From: Oscillospiraceae bacterium
Lineage (GTDB): Bacteria; Bacillota; Clostridia; Monoglobales; Monoglobaceae
Assembly (NCBI GenBank): GCA_015068655.1
Contig: SVKC01000013.1
Span: 1 to 43,933, forward strand
Reading direction: 5' to 3'
Length of the DNA: 43,933 nucleotides
The notes under the pieces are model-generated. The model did no database searches, had not been told where the DNA came from, and saw only the letters and a list, made by a program, of their open reading frames with translations. Every line of letters starts with the position of its first letter. The first letter of the stretch is position 1. Shown in pieces: positions 28,128 through 37,463 of the stretch. Made by a program: the position numbers and the translations under genes.

Positions 28128-28934
28128 ATGGACAACAGACCAATCGGTGTTTTTGATTCGGGACTTGGCGGACTTACCTGTGTCAGAGAAATTATGAAAA
28201 CAATGCCCGGTGAGGATGTTATATATTTCGGGGATACGGGAAGAGTTCCATATGGCACAAGATCCAGAGAAACTCTCCTTAAATACGTGAGACAGGATAT
28301 AAGGTTTCTCGAAACCTTTGATATAAAAATGATAATTATTGCCTGCGGCACAGCAAGTAGTGCGGCTCTTCCGCAGATAAACGGTGAGTTCGGCAGCGAA
28401 ATAATTGGTGTTGTTGAGCCTGCGGCGAAGGCGGCGGTGAAAGCAACAAAGAACAAACGCATAGGAGTTCTGGGAACAAATGGCACAGTGAAAAGCGGAA
28501 AGTATCCTGAATATATAAAAAGTCTCTGCCCCGATGCGGAGGTTTTTCAGTGTGCTTGTCCGATGTTTGTGCCGCTTGTGGAAAACGGGTATGCACAAAA
28601 TCCGGTAACAAGGATTTTTGCTCAGGAATATCTTGAAGAAATAAAAAAGCAGAAGGTTGATACACTTATCCTTGGTTGCACCCATTATCCTCTTTTGAAA
28701 AAGACAATAGGCGAGATTATGGGAGATGAAGTTACGCTCATTGATTCGGGAGCGGCAGCTGCGGACTATGCTTTTGAACTGCTGAAAGAGAATAATCGGT
28801 TGAGTGAAAAGAAAAATGGTGATTACAGCTACTTTGTCAGCGACTCTGCTGAGGTTTTTGCGGAGCTGGGCGGAATGTTTCTGAGCCGACCTATTGACGG
28901 AAGGGTAGCAAAAACAGATATTGAAAAGTACTGA
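28128..28934 (+). CDS. murI: Glutamate racemase
   Basis: This 268-residue enzyme makes D-glutamate for peptidoglycan. The N-terminal IGVFDSGLGGLTCVRE and YFGDTGRVPYG are typical. The two catalytic cysteines are Cys73 in IIACGTASS and Cys184 in LGCTHYP. The first motif has Gly where most racemases have Asn (CNTAS), a change I believe recurs in clostridial homologues. The ATG lies 1 bp after the ddl stop, with AGGGAGG inside the end of ddl. DUF1934 and argS follow. Confidence 0.95.
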   Translation: MDNRPIGVFDSGLGGLTCVREIMKTMPGEDVIYFGDTGRVPYGTRSRETLLKYVRQDIRFLETFDIKMIIIACGTASSAALPQINGEFGSEIIGVVEPAAKAAVKATKNKRIGVLGTNGTVKSGKYPEYIKSLCPDAEVFQCACPMFVPLVENGYAQNPVTRIFAQEYLEEIKKQKVDTLILGCTHYPLLKKTIGEIMGDEVTLIDSGAAAADYAFELLKENNRLSEKKNGDYSYFVSDSAEVFAELGGMFLSRPIDGRVAKTDIEKY

Positions 28935-28948
28935 AATAAGGTGAAAAA

Positions 28949-29380
28949 ATGGAAAACAATGCAATGATTTATCTCAAAACCCTTCAAAGTGCTGAAGGTG
29001 AGGAGCAAACAGATGAAATTGAGCTTCAGACAAAGGGAGTTTTTGCACGAAAGGACGGGAAGTTCTATATAATATACGAAGAGAGTGAGCTTACGGGTTT
29101 TGAGGACACGACGACAACCATAAAAGTGTCCGAAGAAATGGTGTGTATGACACGAAGAGGGAAGTACAACAGCAGAATGGAATTCCGTCTCGGTGAGAAG
29201 TGCCTGTGCAGCTACAACACGCCCTTCGGTGTTATTCCCGTAGGTGTAAATCCTATATCCCTTGAAAACAACCTTACAGAAGATGGCGGGAATCTTGCTA
29301 TAGAATACATTCTGGATATTGACAACCGTGATTATCTTGTGAACAAGCTGAAGCTTACGGTTGACAAAATATTATCATAA
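28949..29380 (+). CDS. DUF1934 domain protein (YwiB-like)
   Basis: This 143-residue protein is predicted to form a small beta-barrel of calycin type. DUF1934 features are KTLQSAEGEEQTDEIELQTKGVF, IIYEESELTGFEDTTTTIKV and TPFGVIPVGV, ending in a strand that fits LAIEYILDIDN. No function is established. In Bacillus the homologue ywiB also precedes argS, as here, so the order is conserved. AAGGTG lies just before the ATG. Confidence 0.88.
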   Translation: MENNAMIYLKTLQSAEGEEQTDEIELQTKGVFARKDGKFYIIYEESELTGFEDTTTTIKVSEEMVCMTRRGKYNSRMEFRLGEKCLCSYNTPFGVIPVGVNPISLENNLTEDGGNLAIEYILDIDNRDYLVNKLKLTVDKILS

Positions 29381-29423
29381 AAACGTCAGAAAAAATGCCT
29401 CATAGGGCAGAATGGAGATAGAT

Positions 29424-31124
29424 ATGAGTATTATAGAGAATTCAAAAAACAAAATCGGACAAGCTGTAGCTGAAGCTTTTGTGAAAGCATCAGAAAAAGG
29501 TGCATTTTCGGTTCCTGAGGAATTGGAGATTTCGGAAAAAATTCAGCTTGAAGTACCAAAAGATGAACAGCATGGTGACTTTGCTTGTAATATAGCTATG
29601 CTTCTTGCGAAGGAGCTTCGGATGCCTCCAAGAAAAATTGCTGAGGCAATTGCGGCAGAAATTGAAACGGGCGGAGAGATTGAAAAGATTGAGGTTGCAG
29701 GAGCCGGCTTCATAAACTTTTATCTTTCAAATTCACGGCTTTATGAGGTTATACGTGAAATTGAGGAAAAAGGCTGTGATTACGGCAGAATTGATATTGG
29801 AAAGGGCAAAAAAGTTATGGTTGAGTTCGTAAGTGCGAATCCAACAGGTCCTATGCATATGGGAAATGCCCGTGGCGGTGCTCTCGGCGACTGTATGGCG
29901 AGTGTGCTTGAATATGCGGGATATGATGTTACACGTGAATTCTATGTCAATGATGCGGGAAATCAGATTGAAAAATTTGGAAAATCTCTTGAAGCGAGAT
30001 ATATTCAGCAGCTCAAAGGTGAAGATGCGATAGAGTTCCCCGAGGACGGCTATCACGGTGATGATATAACAGAACACGCAAAGGCTTTCATTGAAATAGA
30101 AGGTGACAAGTATCTTGATACATCCTCCGAGGAAAGAAAAGGGGCACTTGTGGCTTATGCTCTGGAAAAGAACGTGAACTATTTGAAAACCGACCTTGAA
30201 AAATACCGTATTTTCTATGACGTATGGTTCCGTGAAAGTGAACTCCACAAATCAGGAAAGGTTCAGGATGCAATTGACCGCCTGACAAAAGCCGGATATA
30301 CCTATGAAGAAGACGGTGCAATCTGGATTAACTGCGAAAAGATGGGACTTGAAAAAAATGAAGTTCTTGTACGCCAGAATGGTATTCCCACATACTTTGC
30401 GGCAGATATTGCATACCACATCAACAAGATTGAAACAAGAGGCTATGACCTCTGTATTGATGTATGGGGAGCTGACCACCACGGACATATCGCAAGAATG
30501 AAGGCAGCTCTTGCGGCTTGCGGAATTGACCCTGACAAGTTTGAGGTTTCAATTATGCAGCTTGTACGTCTCACCCGTGACGGTGAAGCCGTAAGAATGT
30601 CAAAGCGTACAGGAAAAGCAATTACACTCACTGACCTTCTTGAAGATGTGTCTGTTGATGCAGCAAGATTTCTCTTTAATATGAGAATGGCGGGAAGTCA
30701 TCTTGATTTTGACCTTGACCTTGCGGTTAAGCAGGAAAGCGAAAACCCAGTTTTCTATGTTCAGTATGCTCACGCACGAATTTGCAGTATCCTGAAGGTT
30801 CTCAAGGAGGAAGGTATTGAGGTGAAAAGCTTTGGAGAAATCAATCCTGATGTTCTCACTGAAAAGGAAGAGCTGGCACTTCTCAAAAAGCTTTGTGACC
30901 TTCCGGAAGAAATCAGAATGGCGGCAGAAACCCGTGAACCTGCAAAAATAACAAGATATGTTATGGATCTTGCATCGGCATTCCACACATTCTATAATGC
31001 CTGCCGTGTAAAGGTTGAGGATGCTGAAGTTATGAATGCAAGACTGAAGCTTGTGGACAGTACAAGAATAGTTATTCTTGGTGTTCTTAATATGTTGAAA
31101 ATAAATGCACCGGAAAAAATGTAG
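29424..31124 (+). CDS. argS: Arginyl-tRNA synthetase
   Basis: This class I synthetase charges tRNA-Arg. It has the N-terminal Arg-tRNA-synthetase domain (residues 1-100), the HIGH-type motif as HMGN in NPTGPMHMGNARG, the KMSKS-equivalent RMSKRTG, and the C-terminal DALR helical domain with the YVQYAHARICSIL segment and a methionine-rich end. I chose ATG 29424 (GGAG 6 nt upstream) rather than 29412; it gives 566 residues, normal for the family. No T-box leader is visible upstream. Confidence 0.97.
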   Translation: MSIIENSKNKIGQAVAEAFVKASEKGAFSVPEELEISEKIQLEVPKDEQHGDFACNIAMLLAKELRMPPRKIAEAIAAEIETGGEIEKIEVAGAGFINFYLSNSRLYEVIREIEEKGCDYGRIDIGKGKKVMVEFVSANPTGPMHMGNARGGALGDCMASVLEYAGYDVTREFYVNDAGNQIEKFGKSLEARYIQQLKGEDAIEFPEDGYHGDDITEHAKAFIEIEGDKYLDTSSEERKGALVAYALEKNVNYLKTDLEKYRIFYDVWFRESELHKSGKVQDAIDRLTKAGYTYEEDGAIWINCEKMGLEKNEVLVRQNGIPTYFAADIAYHINKIETRGYDLCIDVWGADHHGHIARMKAALAACGIDPDKFEVSIMQLVRLTRDGEAVRMSKRTGKAITLTDLLEDVSVDAARFLFNMRMAGSHLDFDLDLAVKQESENPVFYVQYAHARICSILKVLKEEGIEVKSFGEINPDVLTEKEELALLKKLCDLPEEIRMAAETREPAKITRYVMDLASAFHTFYNACRVKVEDAEVMNARLKLVDSTRIVILGVLNMLKINAPEKM

Positions 31125-31176
31125 AGGACATAGACTTTAGTTTTGTGCTTTTGCACAGAAAGGAATGGTTATAAAT

Positions 31177-32625
31177 ATGAAACGTACAGTAAAGCTGTTT
31201 TCAACCTGGCTTCTGGTTTTTGCACTCAGCTTTTCCTTTACGGCAGTGTTTGCCGAGGAAAGTAATGCCGAACAAAGCGTTGAATACAAGTATTCGGATT
31301 TCATAAAGAACATTGCAAAGAATATTTCTCTTTTCGGAAGATATGATGGGTTGATAGAGAACAATCTTTATCTCACAGCGCTTGATGCGTTGATTGAGTC
31401 AAACCCCGAGCTTTATGATTTGGCTGTGAAGGCTATGGTCGAGTCGGTTGATGAAAACTCGGTGTACTACAATGAGGAAGAAGCAAAGGAGTTTCTGGAA
31501 AGCCTTGATGATGAGGTGGTGGGAATTGGTGTAACTGTTCTCGAAATGGAAGGGAAAATCGTTGTTTCTCAGCCTATTCCCGGTTCTCCTGCGGACAAAG
31601 CAGGAATAAAAAGCGGAGATATTATCGTAACAGCAAATGGCGTCAATCTGAATGGAATGCCTCTTGAATCTGCGGTTGAATATATCCGCGGCAAGGAAGG
31701 AACAACCGTGAATGTGGAAGTGCTGCGTTCGGGAATGGTTGAGCCTATAACTTTTTCGATTGTCCGAGAGAGTGTTGTTTCACCTTCGGTTGATTATGAG
31801 CTGATTGAGCGTGAAGACAAGAAAATCGGAAAGATTACGATATATTCCTTCACCGAGAATGTTGCGGACCAGTTCAAAAATGCTCTGGGTCAAGCGGATG
31901 CGGATGGTACAAAAAAGATAATTATTGACCTTCGTGACAATGGTGGAGGATACCTTGACGAAGCGGTGAAAATTGCTGATATGCTTCTCCCAAAGGGAAA
32001 GCTTATTACAACCGAAGACCACAAGGTGGATGTTCTTGACAAGGAGTATTATTCTACGGGAATCGGAAAGGAATATGAAATTGTGATTCTCATAAATGGT
32101 TACAGCGCAAGTGCATCAGAGGTTCTCACAGCTGCACTTATGGAAAACAAAGCAGCAATTTCTGTGGGTACAAATTCTTTTGGAAAGGGCACTGTTCAGG
32201 CGGTATATGATGTTCCCAAAAACGGAATTATGAAGTTTACGGTTGCATATTATCTCACTCCACTTGGAAATAATATTCACGGAAAAGGAATATCTCCCGA
32301 TGCCGTTGTTGAAAACTCTGCTGTTCCTATGGACATGTCTGAGTTTGAATATTTTGCTCTTACCTCAACGTATAAGCTTGGTGATAGTGGTGCAGAGGTT
32401 GAAAACGCAAAAAAAATGCTCAGCAAAATTGGATTGCTTGTGGGCGAGGTAAACGATATTTATGATGAAAACTTGAAAATGGCGGTGAAGAATTTTCAGG
32501 CGGCAAAAGGACTTTATCCTTATGGCGTACTGGATATTACGACACAGATGAGCCTTTATGATTCCTTGAAGGAACTTAAGGTAGAGGTGGATGACCAGCT
32601 GGAAGCAGCTATTGATTCATTTTAA
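31177..32625 (+). CDS. S41 carboxyl-terminal processing protease (CtpA/CtpB-like)
   Basis: This is a secreted serine protease of 482 residues. A signal peptide (KRTVKLFSTWLLVFALSF, cleavage near VFA-EE) is followed by a helical region, a PDZ domain (about 105-190, with GSPADKAGIKSGD), the S41 core and a C-terminal peptidoglycan-binding domain (about 390-460). The catalytic Ser312 in SASASE, Lys337 in SFGKG and Gln341 have the same spacing as in Bacillus CtpB. CtpB-type proteases take part in sporulation signalling in Bacillus, but others act on general substrates. I chose the start that gives a clean signal peptide; ATG 31165 is possible. Confidence 0.93.
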   Translation: MKRTVKLFSTWLLVFALSFSFTAVFAEESNAEQSVEYKYSDFIKNIAKNISLFGRYDGLIENNLYLTALDALIESNPELYDLAVKAMVESVDENSVYYNEEEAKEFLESLDDEVVGIGVTVLEMEGKIVVSQPIPGSPADKAGIKSGDIIVTANGVNLNGMPLESAVEYIRGKEGTTVNVEVLRSGMVEPITFSIVRESVVSPSVDYELIEREDKKIGKITIYSFTENVADQFKNALGQADADGTKKIIIDLRDNGGGYLDEAVKIADMLLPKGKLITTEDHKVDVLDKEYYSTGIGKEYEIVILINGYSASASEVLTAALMENKAAISVGTNSFGKGTVQAVYDVPKNGIMKFTVAYYLTPLGNNIHGKGISPDAVVENSAVPMDMSEFEYFALTSTYKLGDSGAEVENAKKMLSKIGLLVGEVNDIYDENLKMAVKNFQAAKGLYPYGVLDITTQMSLYDSLKELKVEVDDQLEAAIDSF

Positions 32626-32656
32626 ATAACGACTTTAAAGAAAGGAAGAAAAGAAA

Positions 32657-33496
32657 ATGAGTGAAAATTGTACACATGATTGCTCAAGCTGTGGTGAAAA
32701 CTGCAGCTCAAGAACAGAAGAGCAAAGCTTTCTTGCTCCAAAAAATTCTATGAGTGACATCAAAAAGGTTATAGGAATAGTGAGCGGAAAGGGAGGCGTT
32801 GGAAAATCTCTTGTTACCTCTCTTATGGCATCGGGTATGCAGAGAGAGGGTTACAGAAGTGCAATTCTTGATGCAGATATAACAGGTCCTTCAATTCCCA
32901 AGCTGTTTGGAATTTCGGAAAAGGCGGTAGGCTCGGAATATGGTATTATGCCTGCAGTAAGCCGTGGCGGCACAAAGATAATGTCAATCAACCTTCTTCT
33001 TGAAAATGATACCGACCCGGTTGTATGGAGAGGTCCTGTTATTGGTGGAACGGTAAAGCAGTTCTGGACCGATGTTGTCTGGGAAGATGTGGACTGTATG
33101 TTTGTGGATATGCCTCCCGGCACAGGTGATGTTCCGCTTACTGTTTTTCAGTCACTTCCCGTTGATGGAATTATTGTTGTAACATCTCCTCAGGAGCTTG
33201 TTTCCATGATTGTTGAAAAGGCTGTGAATATGGCGAAGCTTATGAACATTCCGATTCTCGGTGTTGTGGAGAATATGAGCTATGTTGAGTGTCCGAACTG
33301 TGAAGAAAAAATTCACATATTTGGTGAAAGCAAGCTTGATGAAGTTGCAAAGAGCTTTGGACTTGAGGCTCTGGGCAGAATTCCTATGAAGGCTGAAATT
33401 GCAGCACGCTGTGATGCAGGCAAGGTTGAGGCTGTTGAAAGCTCAAAGTATCTCGGAACAGCATTTGATGCTGTAAAAGCTCTGGTAAAAGGCTGA
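32657..33496 (+). CDS. Mrp/NBP35-family Fe-S cluster carrier ATPase
   Basis: This is a 279-residue P-loop ATPase of the MinD/Mrp type. The deviant Walker A GKGGVGKS lies at residues 44-51, the switch segment VDMPPGTGDVPLT at about 150-162 and the Cys pair at Cys212 and Cys215 (CPNC), which binds a bridging Fe-S cluster in the family. It also has an N-terminal Cys group (Cys5, Cys9, Cys12, Cys16), as in Nbp35, absent from short Mrp proteins. The likely role is loading Fe-S clusters on target proteins in the cytoplasm. AAAGGAAG precedes the ATG; a terminator follows. Confidence 0.94.
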   Translation: MSENCTHDCSSCGENCSSRTEEQSFLAPKNSMSDIKKVIGIVSGKGGVGKSLVTSLMASGMQREGYRSAILDADITGPSIPKLFGISEKAVGSEYGIMPAVSRGGTKIMSINLLLENDTDPVVWRGPVIGGTVKQFWTDVVWEDVDCMFVDMPPGTGDVPLTVFQSLPVDGIIVVTSPQELVSMIVEKAVNMAKLMNIPILGVVENMSYVECPNCEEKIHIFGESKLDEVAKSFGLEALGRIPMKAEIAARCDAGKVEAVESSKYLGTAFDAVKALVKG

Positions 33497-33502
33497 TTTT
33501 CT

Positions 33503-33537
33503 GGCAGTTTTGTGTAATGCAAGACTGCCTTTTTTTG
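33503..33537 (+). terminator. Intrinsic terminator after the Mrp-like gene
   Basis: A ten-pair stem (GGCAGTTTTG with CAAGACTGCC, one G-U pair) closes a seven-base loop and is followed by seven or more T. Confidence 0.85.
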
Positions 33538-33592
33538 TTGGAAAATAATATATTATACTGTTTTTTGCATATGAATAAATGTGCATTCTGTA

Positions 33593-33621
33593 TTGACTTC
33601 TTTGTGTTGGTGTGATATATT
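33593..33621 (+). promoter_or_regulatory. Promoter of the L,D-transpeptidase gene
   Basis: TTGACT, a 17-base spacer and TATATT preceded by TGA (extended -10), about 57 bp before the ATG. Confidence 0.7.
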
Positions 33622-33678
33622 TGCTATTGGAAGAGAAAATTTTTACATAAGTGTTTATTACACTGGAACGGAGATGTT

Positions 33679-34674
33679 ATGGCGAAAAGAGTATTGGCGT
33701 TGCTTGCGGCTTTTGCAGTTGTTTTGACTTCGTCCTGCCTTGTGTTTGCGGAGGAAAGTTCTGCAAAGACAGAAGAAACAGTTGTTTTGAAAGAGGAAGA
33801 ATCCAAAGAAGAAAATGAGAATACTTCTAACGAAGAAAAAGAATTGCCGGAAGAAGAGACAGAAGAGGAAAAGAAGGATGAAATGCTTTGCGATACATTT
33901 ACATTATATGTGAATGTAGAGAAGCCCGAGATTGAAAACGAGATAATTATACCTTCTGAAATGAAAATCAAGTTGTTTTCTGTGGAAGGTGAGCTTCTGG
34001 GTGAAGAAAGTGAAAATATTACACGGGACGGATGGTTTGCTTTTGAATTCAGTGTTCCTGAATACAGAATTGGAACAAAGTTTTTTGCGGTGGCTGTTGA
34101 AGGAACAAAGAGTATAAGCTATTGTGAAAAGGAATACGGACTCCATGAGAATTTTCTTGCAGAGACATTTGCATATCCTGATGAAGAAGGAAAGCTTGTG
34201 ATTTATGATGAGGCGTATGTTTCTGCAAAGCCCCTGACAGGTGTCGACCCGTGGCTTGAAGAAGCAGAAAAGGTTGTGAATGACAACAAAATCAAAAGTG
34301 ATACACCTTATCTCATATGGGTTTCAAAATCGGATTTCAAGGTTTCGGTGTTTCTTGAACGAGAAGACGGATGGGAATGCATAAAGCATTTCGGCTGTTC
34401 AATTGGTGCTCCTGATACTCCTACAATTACGGGTCAGTACAAGTACATAGAACAATTGAAAAAGTGGGATTATGGCACATATTACTGCGGACCGATTATG
34501 AGGTTTTACAGAGGTTATGCAATTCACAGTACGTTGCTTTATAATGACGGAACGGATTATGACGGTCGTATAGGGAAAATGATTTCTCATGGTTGCATAA
34601 GAGTACGCCCTGAAAATATAAACTGGCTTATGTATTATGTTCCACTTAATACAAAGATTTATATAACAAACTGA
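33679..34674 (+). CDS. L,D-transpeptidase (YkuD domain), secreted
   Basis: This 331-residue protein would make 3-3 crosslinks or anchor proteins in peptidoglycan. A signal peptide (residues 1-24, cleavage after VFA) leads to a strongly acidic, low-complexity stretch (about 25-70, mostly Glu, Lys, Ser and Thr). A beta-rich domain (70-180) and a C-terminal YkuD domain (210-331) follow. The catalytic motif SHGCIRV has His304 and Cys306, with an upstream His283 in YAIHST. It stands as a single transcription unit with its own promoter and terminator. The acidic stretch is probably a flexible wall-spanning linker. Confidence 0.93.
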   Translation: MAKRVLALLAAFAVVLTSSCLVFAEESSAKTEETVVLKEEESKEENENTSNEEKELPEEETEEEKKDEMLCDTFTLYVNVEKPEIENEIIIPSEMKIKLFSVEGELLGEESENITRDGWFAFEFSVPEYRIGTKFFAVAVEGTKSISYCEKEYGLHENFLAETFAYPDEEGKLVIYDEAYVSAKPLTGVDPWLEEAEKVVNDNKIKSDTPYLIWVSKSDFKVSVFLEREDGWECIKHFGCSIGAPDTPTITGQYKYIEQLKKWDYGTYYCGPIMRFYRGYAIHSTLLYNDGTDYDGRIGKMISHGCIRVRPENINWLMYYVPLNTKIYITN

Positions 34675-34693
34675 ATATAACGAACGTGTCTGA

Positions 34694-34730
34694 AAAATTG
34701 GTGTTGCTTGATGCAACACCAATTTTTTTA
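34694..34730 (+). terminator. Intrinsic terminator of the L,D-transpeptidase gene
   Basis: An 11-pair perfect stem (ATTGGTGTTGC with GCAACACCAAT), extended by A-T pairs, is followed by seven T. Confidence 0.9.
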
Positions 34731-34759
34731 GAAAATCATTGATATAATGCGGTTTTTTC

Positions 34760-34788
34760 TTGACTTGAAGGCGGAAAAATGTTACAAT
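34760..34788 (+). promoter_or_regulatory. Promoter of the methyltransferase gene
   Basis: TTGACT, a 17-base spacer and TACAAT. It overlaps the in-frame ATG at 34779, which rules that codon out as the start from this promoter. Confidence 0.75.
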
Positions 34789-34832
34789 ATATAAAAAATA
34801 ATGGTGTATTATGCCTAAAGGTGAGATTGAAT

Positions 34833-35705
34833 ATGTTTTTATCGGATAAATGGAAAGATTATGAACTGCTTGATACAAGCAGAGGTGAAAAGCTTGAACG
34901 GTGGGGAAATATTGTTCTGAGACGTCCTGACCCGCAGATTGTATGGGATGTTGAAGAAGCAAAGGCTGACCCCGCGTGGAGAAAGGCAGATGCTCATTAT
35001 ATCAGAAGCAACACCGGCGGCGGACATTGGGAAAGCCGCAAGGGGATGCCTGAAAGTTGGACGGTCAGCTATCGTGAACTCACTTTTGGCATAAAAATGA
35101 TGGGTTTCAAGCATACGGGACTTTTCCCTGAACAGGCGACAAACTGGGATTGGTTTTCGGATATAATAAAAAAGTCAGGAAGAAAGGACGTAAATGTTCT
35201 CAATCTTTTTGCCTATACCGGCGGTGCTACCATGGCAGCAGCTGCGGCGGGAGCTTCGGTGTGTCATGTTGATGCATCAAAGGGAATGGTTTCATGGGCA
35301 AAAGAAAATGCACATCTTTCAGGGCTGGAAAATCGTCCCATAAGGTATATTGTCGATGATGTAAAAAAATTTACAGAACGTGAAATCCGACGTGGACGCA
35401 AGTATGATGCTGTTATTATGGACCCGCCGTCTTATGGTCGTGGTCCTTCGGGCGAGGTATGGAAAATTGAGGACGAGCTTTTTGACCTTGTGAAGCTTTG
35501 TATGGGAGTGCTTTCGGATGAACCGCTGTTTTTCCTGATTAATTCATATACAACGGGGCTTTCCGGAGGAGTTCTGGAAAATATATACAAGATGACATTA
35601 CAAAAAAAATTTGGAGGAACAGTTGCGGTGGACGAGGTAGGTCTTCCGGTGACAAAACATAATCTGGTACTTCCCTGCGGATATTCGGGTCGCTGGAGCA
35701 GATAG
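34833..35705 (+). CDS. Class I SAM-dependent methyltransferase (RlmI/RsmC-like)
   Basis: This is a 290-residue SAM-dependent methyltransferase of the COG1092-like group. The N-terminal part ([19 protein letters not shown]) leads into the Rossmann fold: SAM motif [21 protein letters not shown], acidic strand end [15 protein letters not shown], then the catalytic motif [17 protein letters not shown]-type motifs are seen in RNA base methylases such as RlmI, so rRNA is a likely but unproven target; the PUA domain of RlmI is absent. I chose ATG 34833 (AGGTGAG 8 nt upstream) because the promoter overlaps an earlier ATG. The ECF transporter genes follow 16 bp later. Confidence 0.87.
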   Translation: MFLSDKWKDYELLDTSRGEKLERWGNIVLRRPDPQIVWDVEEAKADPAWRKADAHYIRSNTGGGHWESRKGMPESWTVSYRELTFGIKMMGFKHTGLFPEQATNWDWFSDIIKKSGRKDVNVLNLFAYTGGATMAAAAAGASVCHVDASKGMVSWAKENAHLSGLENRPIRYIVDDVKKFTEREIRRGRKYDAVIMDPPSYGRGPSGEVWKIEDELFDLVKLCMGVLSDEPLFFLINSYTTGLSGGVLENIYKMTLQKKFGGTVAVDEVGLPVTKHNLVLPCGYSGRWSR

Positions 35706-35721
35706 TTTTTCCACTTGCAGG

Positions 35722-36612
35722 ATGAAGGTGAAATATTTGGACAAAAATGCAGAAACAATTATTGAAATAAAGAACCTTGAGTTTTCTTATGAGGATGCTG
35801 AAAAAAAGAAATCCACGGTACTCAAAGGAATCAACCTGAGTATAAAAAAGGGTGAGTTTCTGGCAATATTGGGTCACAATGGTTCAGGAAAGTCAACACT
35901 TGCGAAACATCTCAATGCAATTCTTGTGCCTCAAAATGGTAGTGTTGCCGTTGAGGGGATTGATACAGCGAACGAAAATGCTCTTTATGACATAAGGCAA
36001 AGAGTCGGTATGGTTTTTCAAAACCCTGACAATCAGCTTGTGGCGACTATTGTGGAAGAGGATGTTGCTTTTGCCCCTGAAAATCTGGGTGTTCCTGAGA
36101 CGGAAATAAGAAAGCGTGTTGATTATGCCCTTGACGCAGTAAATATGTCTGAATTTTCCAAGCATGCTCCCCATATGCTGAGTGGCGGACAGAAACAGAG
36201 AATTGCTATTGCCGGAGTTCTGGCGATGAAGCCTGATGTACTTGTTATGGACGAGCCGACGGCTATGCTTGACCCTATTGGCAGAAGAGAGATAATCGAA
36301 ACGGTAAAAAAGCTCAACCGTGAGGAAAATATTACTGTTGTAATGATTACGCATTTTATGGAGGAGGCGGCACAGGCTGACCGTGTTGTTGTGATGAACC
36401 GCGGTGAGTCTGTTATGGAAGGAACACCGAAAGAGGTGTTCGCACATGTTGAAGAGTTGAAGAAAATAGGTCTTGATGTTCCGCAGACAACAGAACTTCT
36501 GTACCTGCTCAAAAAATCGGGAGTTGAAATAAAACAAGATTTACTCACGGTGGATGAGTGTGTTGAGGAAATTCTTGGTCGGCTTGAGAAAGGAGAGGTC
36601 GCAAATGGTTAA
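35722..36612 (+). CDS. ecfA1: Energy-coupling factor transporter ATPase 1
   Basis: This is one of two ATPases of the ECF module that powers vitamin uptake with exchangeable S components. Walker [11 protein letters not shown]-loop [21 protein letters not shown], signature LSGGQKQR and Walker [14 protein letters not shown] are all present. The Q-helix ending in an Asp-Asn-Gln-Leu pattern fits EcfA. The start is uncertain: ATG 35722 lacks a spaced ribosome binding site, while TTG 35737 has AAGGTG 6 nt upstream. It overlaps ecfA2 by 8 bp. No S component gene is in this window. Confidence 0.95.
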   Translation: MKVKYLDKNAETIIEIKNLEFSYEDAEKKKSTVLKGINLSIKKGEFLAILGHNGSGKSTLAKHLNAILVPQNGSVAVEGIDTANENALYDIRQRVGMVFQNPDNQLVATIVEEDVAFAPENLGVPETEIRKRVDYALDAVNMSEFSKHAPHMLSGGQKQRIAIAGVLAMKPDVLVMDEPTAMLDPIGRREIIETVKKLNREENITVVMITHFMEEAAQADRVVVMNRGESVMEGTPKEVFAHVEELKKIGLDVPQTTELLYLLKKSGVEIKQDLLTVDECVEEILGRLEKGEVANG

Positions 36613-37459
36613 ATTGCATGATGTAAGCTATACCTATATGAGCGGCGGACCTTTTGAAAAAACAGCGGTGAAGGGTATAAATCTGGAGCTGAAGAGGGGC
36701 GAGTTTGTGGGGCTTATCGGACATACAGGCTCGGGAAAGTCTACTCTTGTTCAGCTCATTGCCGGACTTACAAAGCCCACAGCGGGAACAATTGAGGTTG
36801 ATGGAAAGACTCTTTTCAAGAAGGGCACCGATATGCGAAAGCTCAGGTTCGGAATCGGACTTGTGATGCAGTATCCGGAATATCAGCTTTTTGAGGAAAC
36901 TGTTTTCAAGGACATTGCCTTTGGACCTTCAAATATGGGCTTGTCGTCGGAAGAGATTACAAGACGTGTGCATTTTGCGGCAGACCTTGTGGGCATAAGA
37001 CGTGAAATTCTTGAAAAGTCTCCATTTGAGCTTTCGGGTGGACAAAAAAGAAGAGTAGCCGTAGCCGGTGTACTTGCTATGGAGCCAAAGCTACTCATTT
37101 TGGATGAGCCGGCGGCGGGACTTGACCCTGCAGGTCGGGACGAAATTCTTCACAAAATCCGCGATATGCACAGAAGACTTGGTATAACAGTTGTTCTTGT
37201 GTCCCACAGTATGGAGGACATTGCGGGGCTTGCGGACAGGATTGTTGTTATGAACAAAGGTACGGTTGCAATGACGGGAAAACCGGTTGAGGTTTTCAAG
37301 TCTGCTGAAGAACTGAAAAAAATGGGCCTCTCTGTTCCCCAAATTACTGAGGTTTGCAACAGATTGAGAGAAGCAGGTGTGCCGATACCAGATGGTTTGT
37401 ATACTGTTGAATCGGCAAAAGCAGAGCTTGAAAAGCTATTAAAAAACGAAATGAGATGA
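36605..37459 (+). CDS. ecfA2: Energy-coupling factor transporter ATPase 2
   Basis: This is the second ECF ATPase, 284 residues, pairing with EcfA1. Walker [11 protein letters not shown]-loop [23 protein letters not shown], signature LSGGQKRR and Walker [14 protein letters not shown] are visible. I chose ATG 36605 ([11 protein letters not shown] start), with GGAGAGG a few bases upstream; the longer frame starts inside ecfA1. Its start overlaps the ecfA1 stop by 8 bp, so the two are probably translated together. ecfT follows after 4 bp. Confidence 0.95.
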   Translation: MVKLHDVSYTYMSGGPFEKTAVKGINLELKRGEFVGLIGHTGSGKSTLVQLIAGLTKPTAGTIEVDGKTLFKKGTDMRKLRFGIGLVMQYPEYQLFEETVFKDIAFGPSNMGLSSEEITRRVHFAADLVGIRREILEKSPFELSGGQKRRVAVAGVLAMEPKLLILDEPAAGLDPAGRDEILHKIRDMHRRLGITVVLVSHSMEDIAGLADRIVVMNKGTVAMTGKPVEVFKSAEELKKMGLSVPQITEVCNRLREAGVPIPDGLYTVESAKAELEKLLKNEMR

Positions 37460-37463
37460 CGAA

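Noticed and set aside
29381-29423. T-box leader before argS
   Set aside because: The gap is 43 bp and argS is co-transcribed with upstream genes; no specifier or T-box sequence is present.
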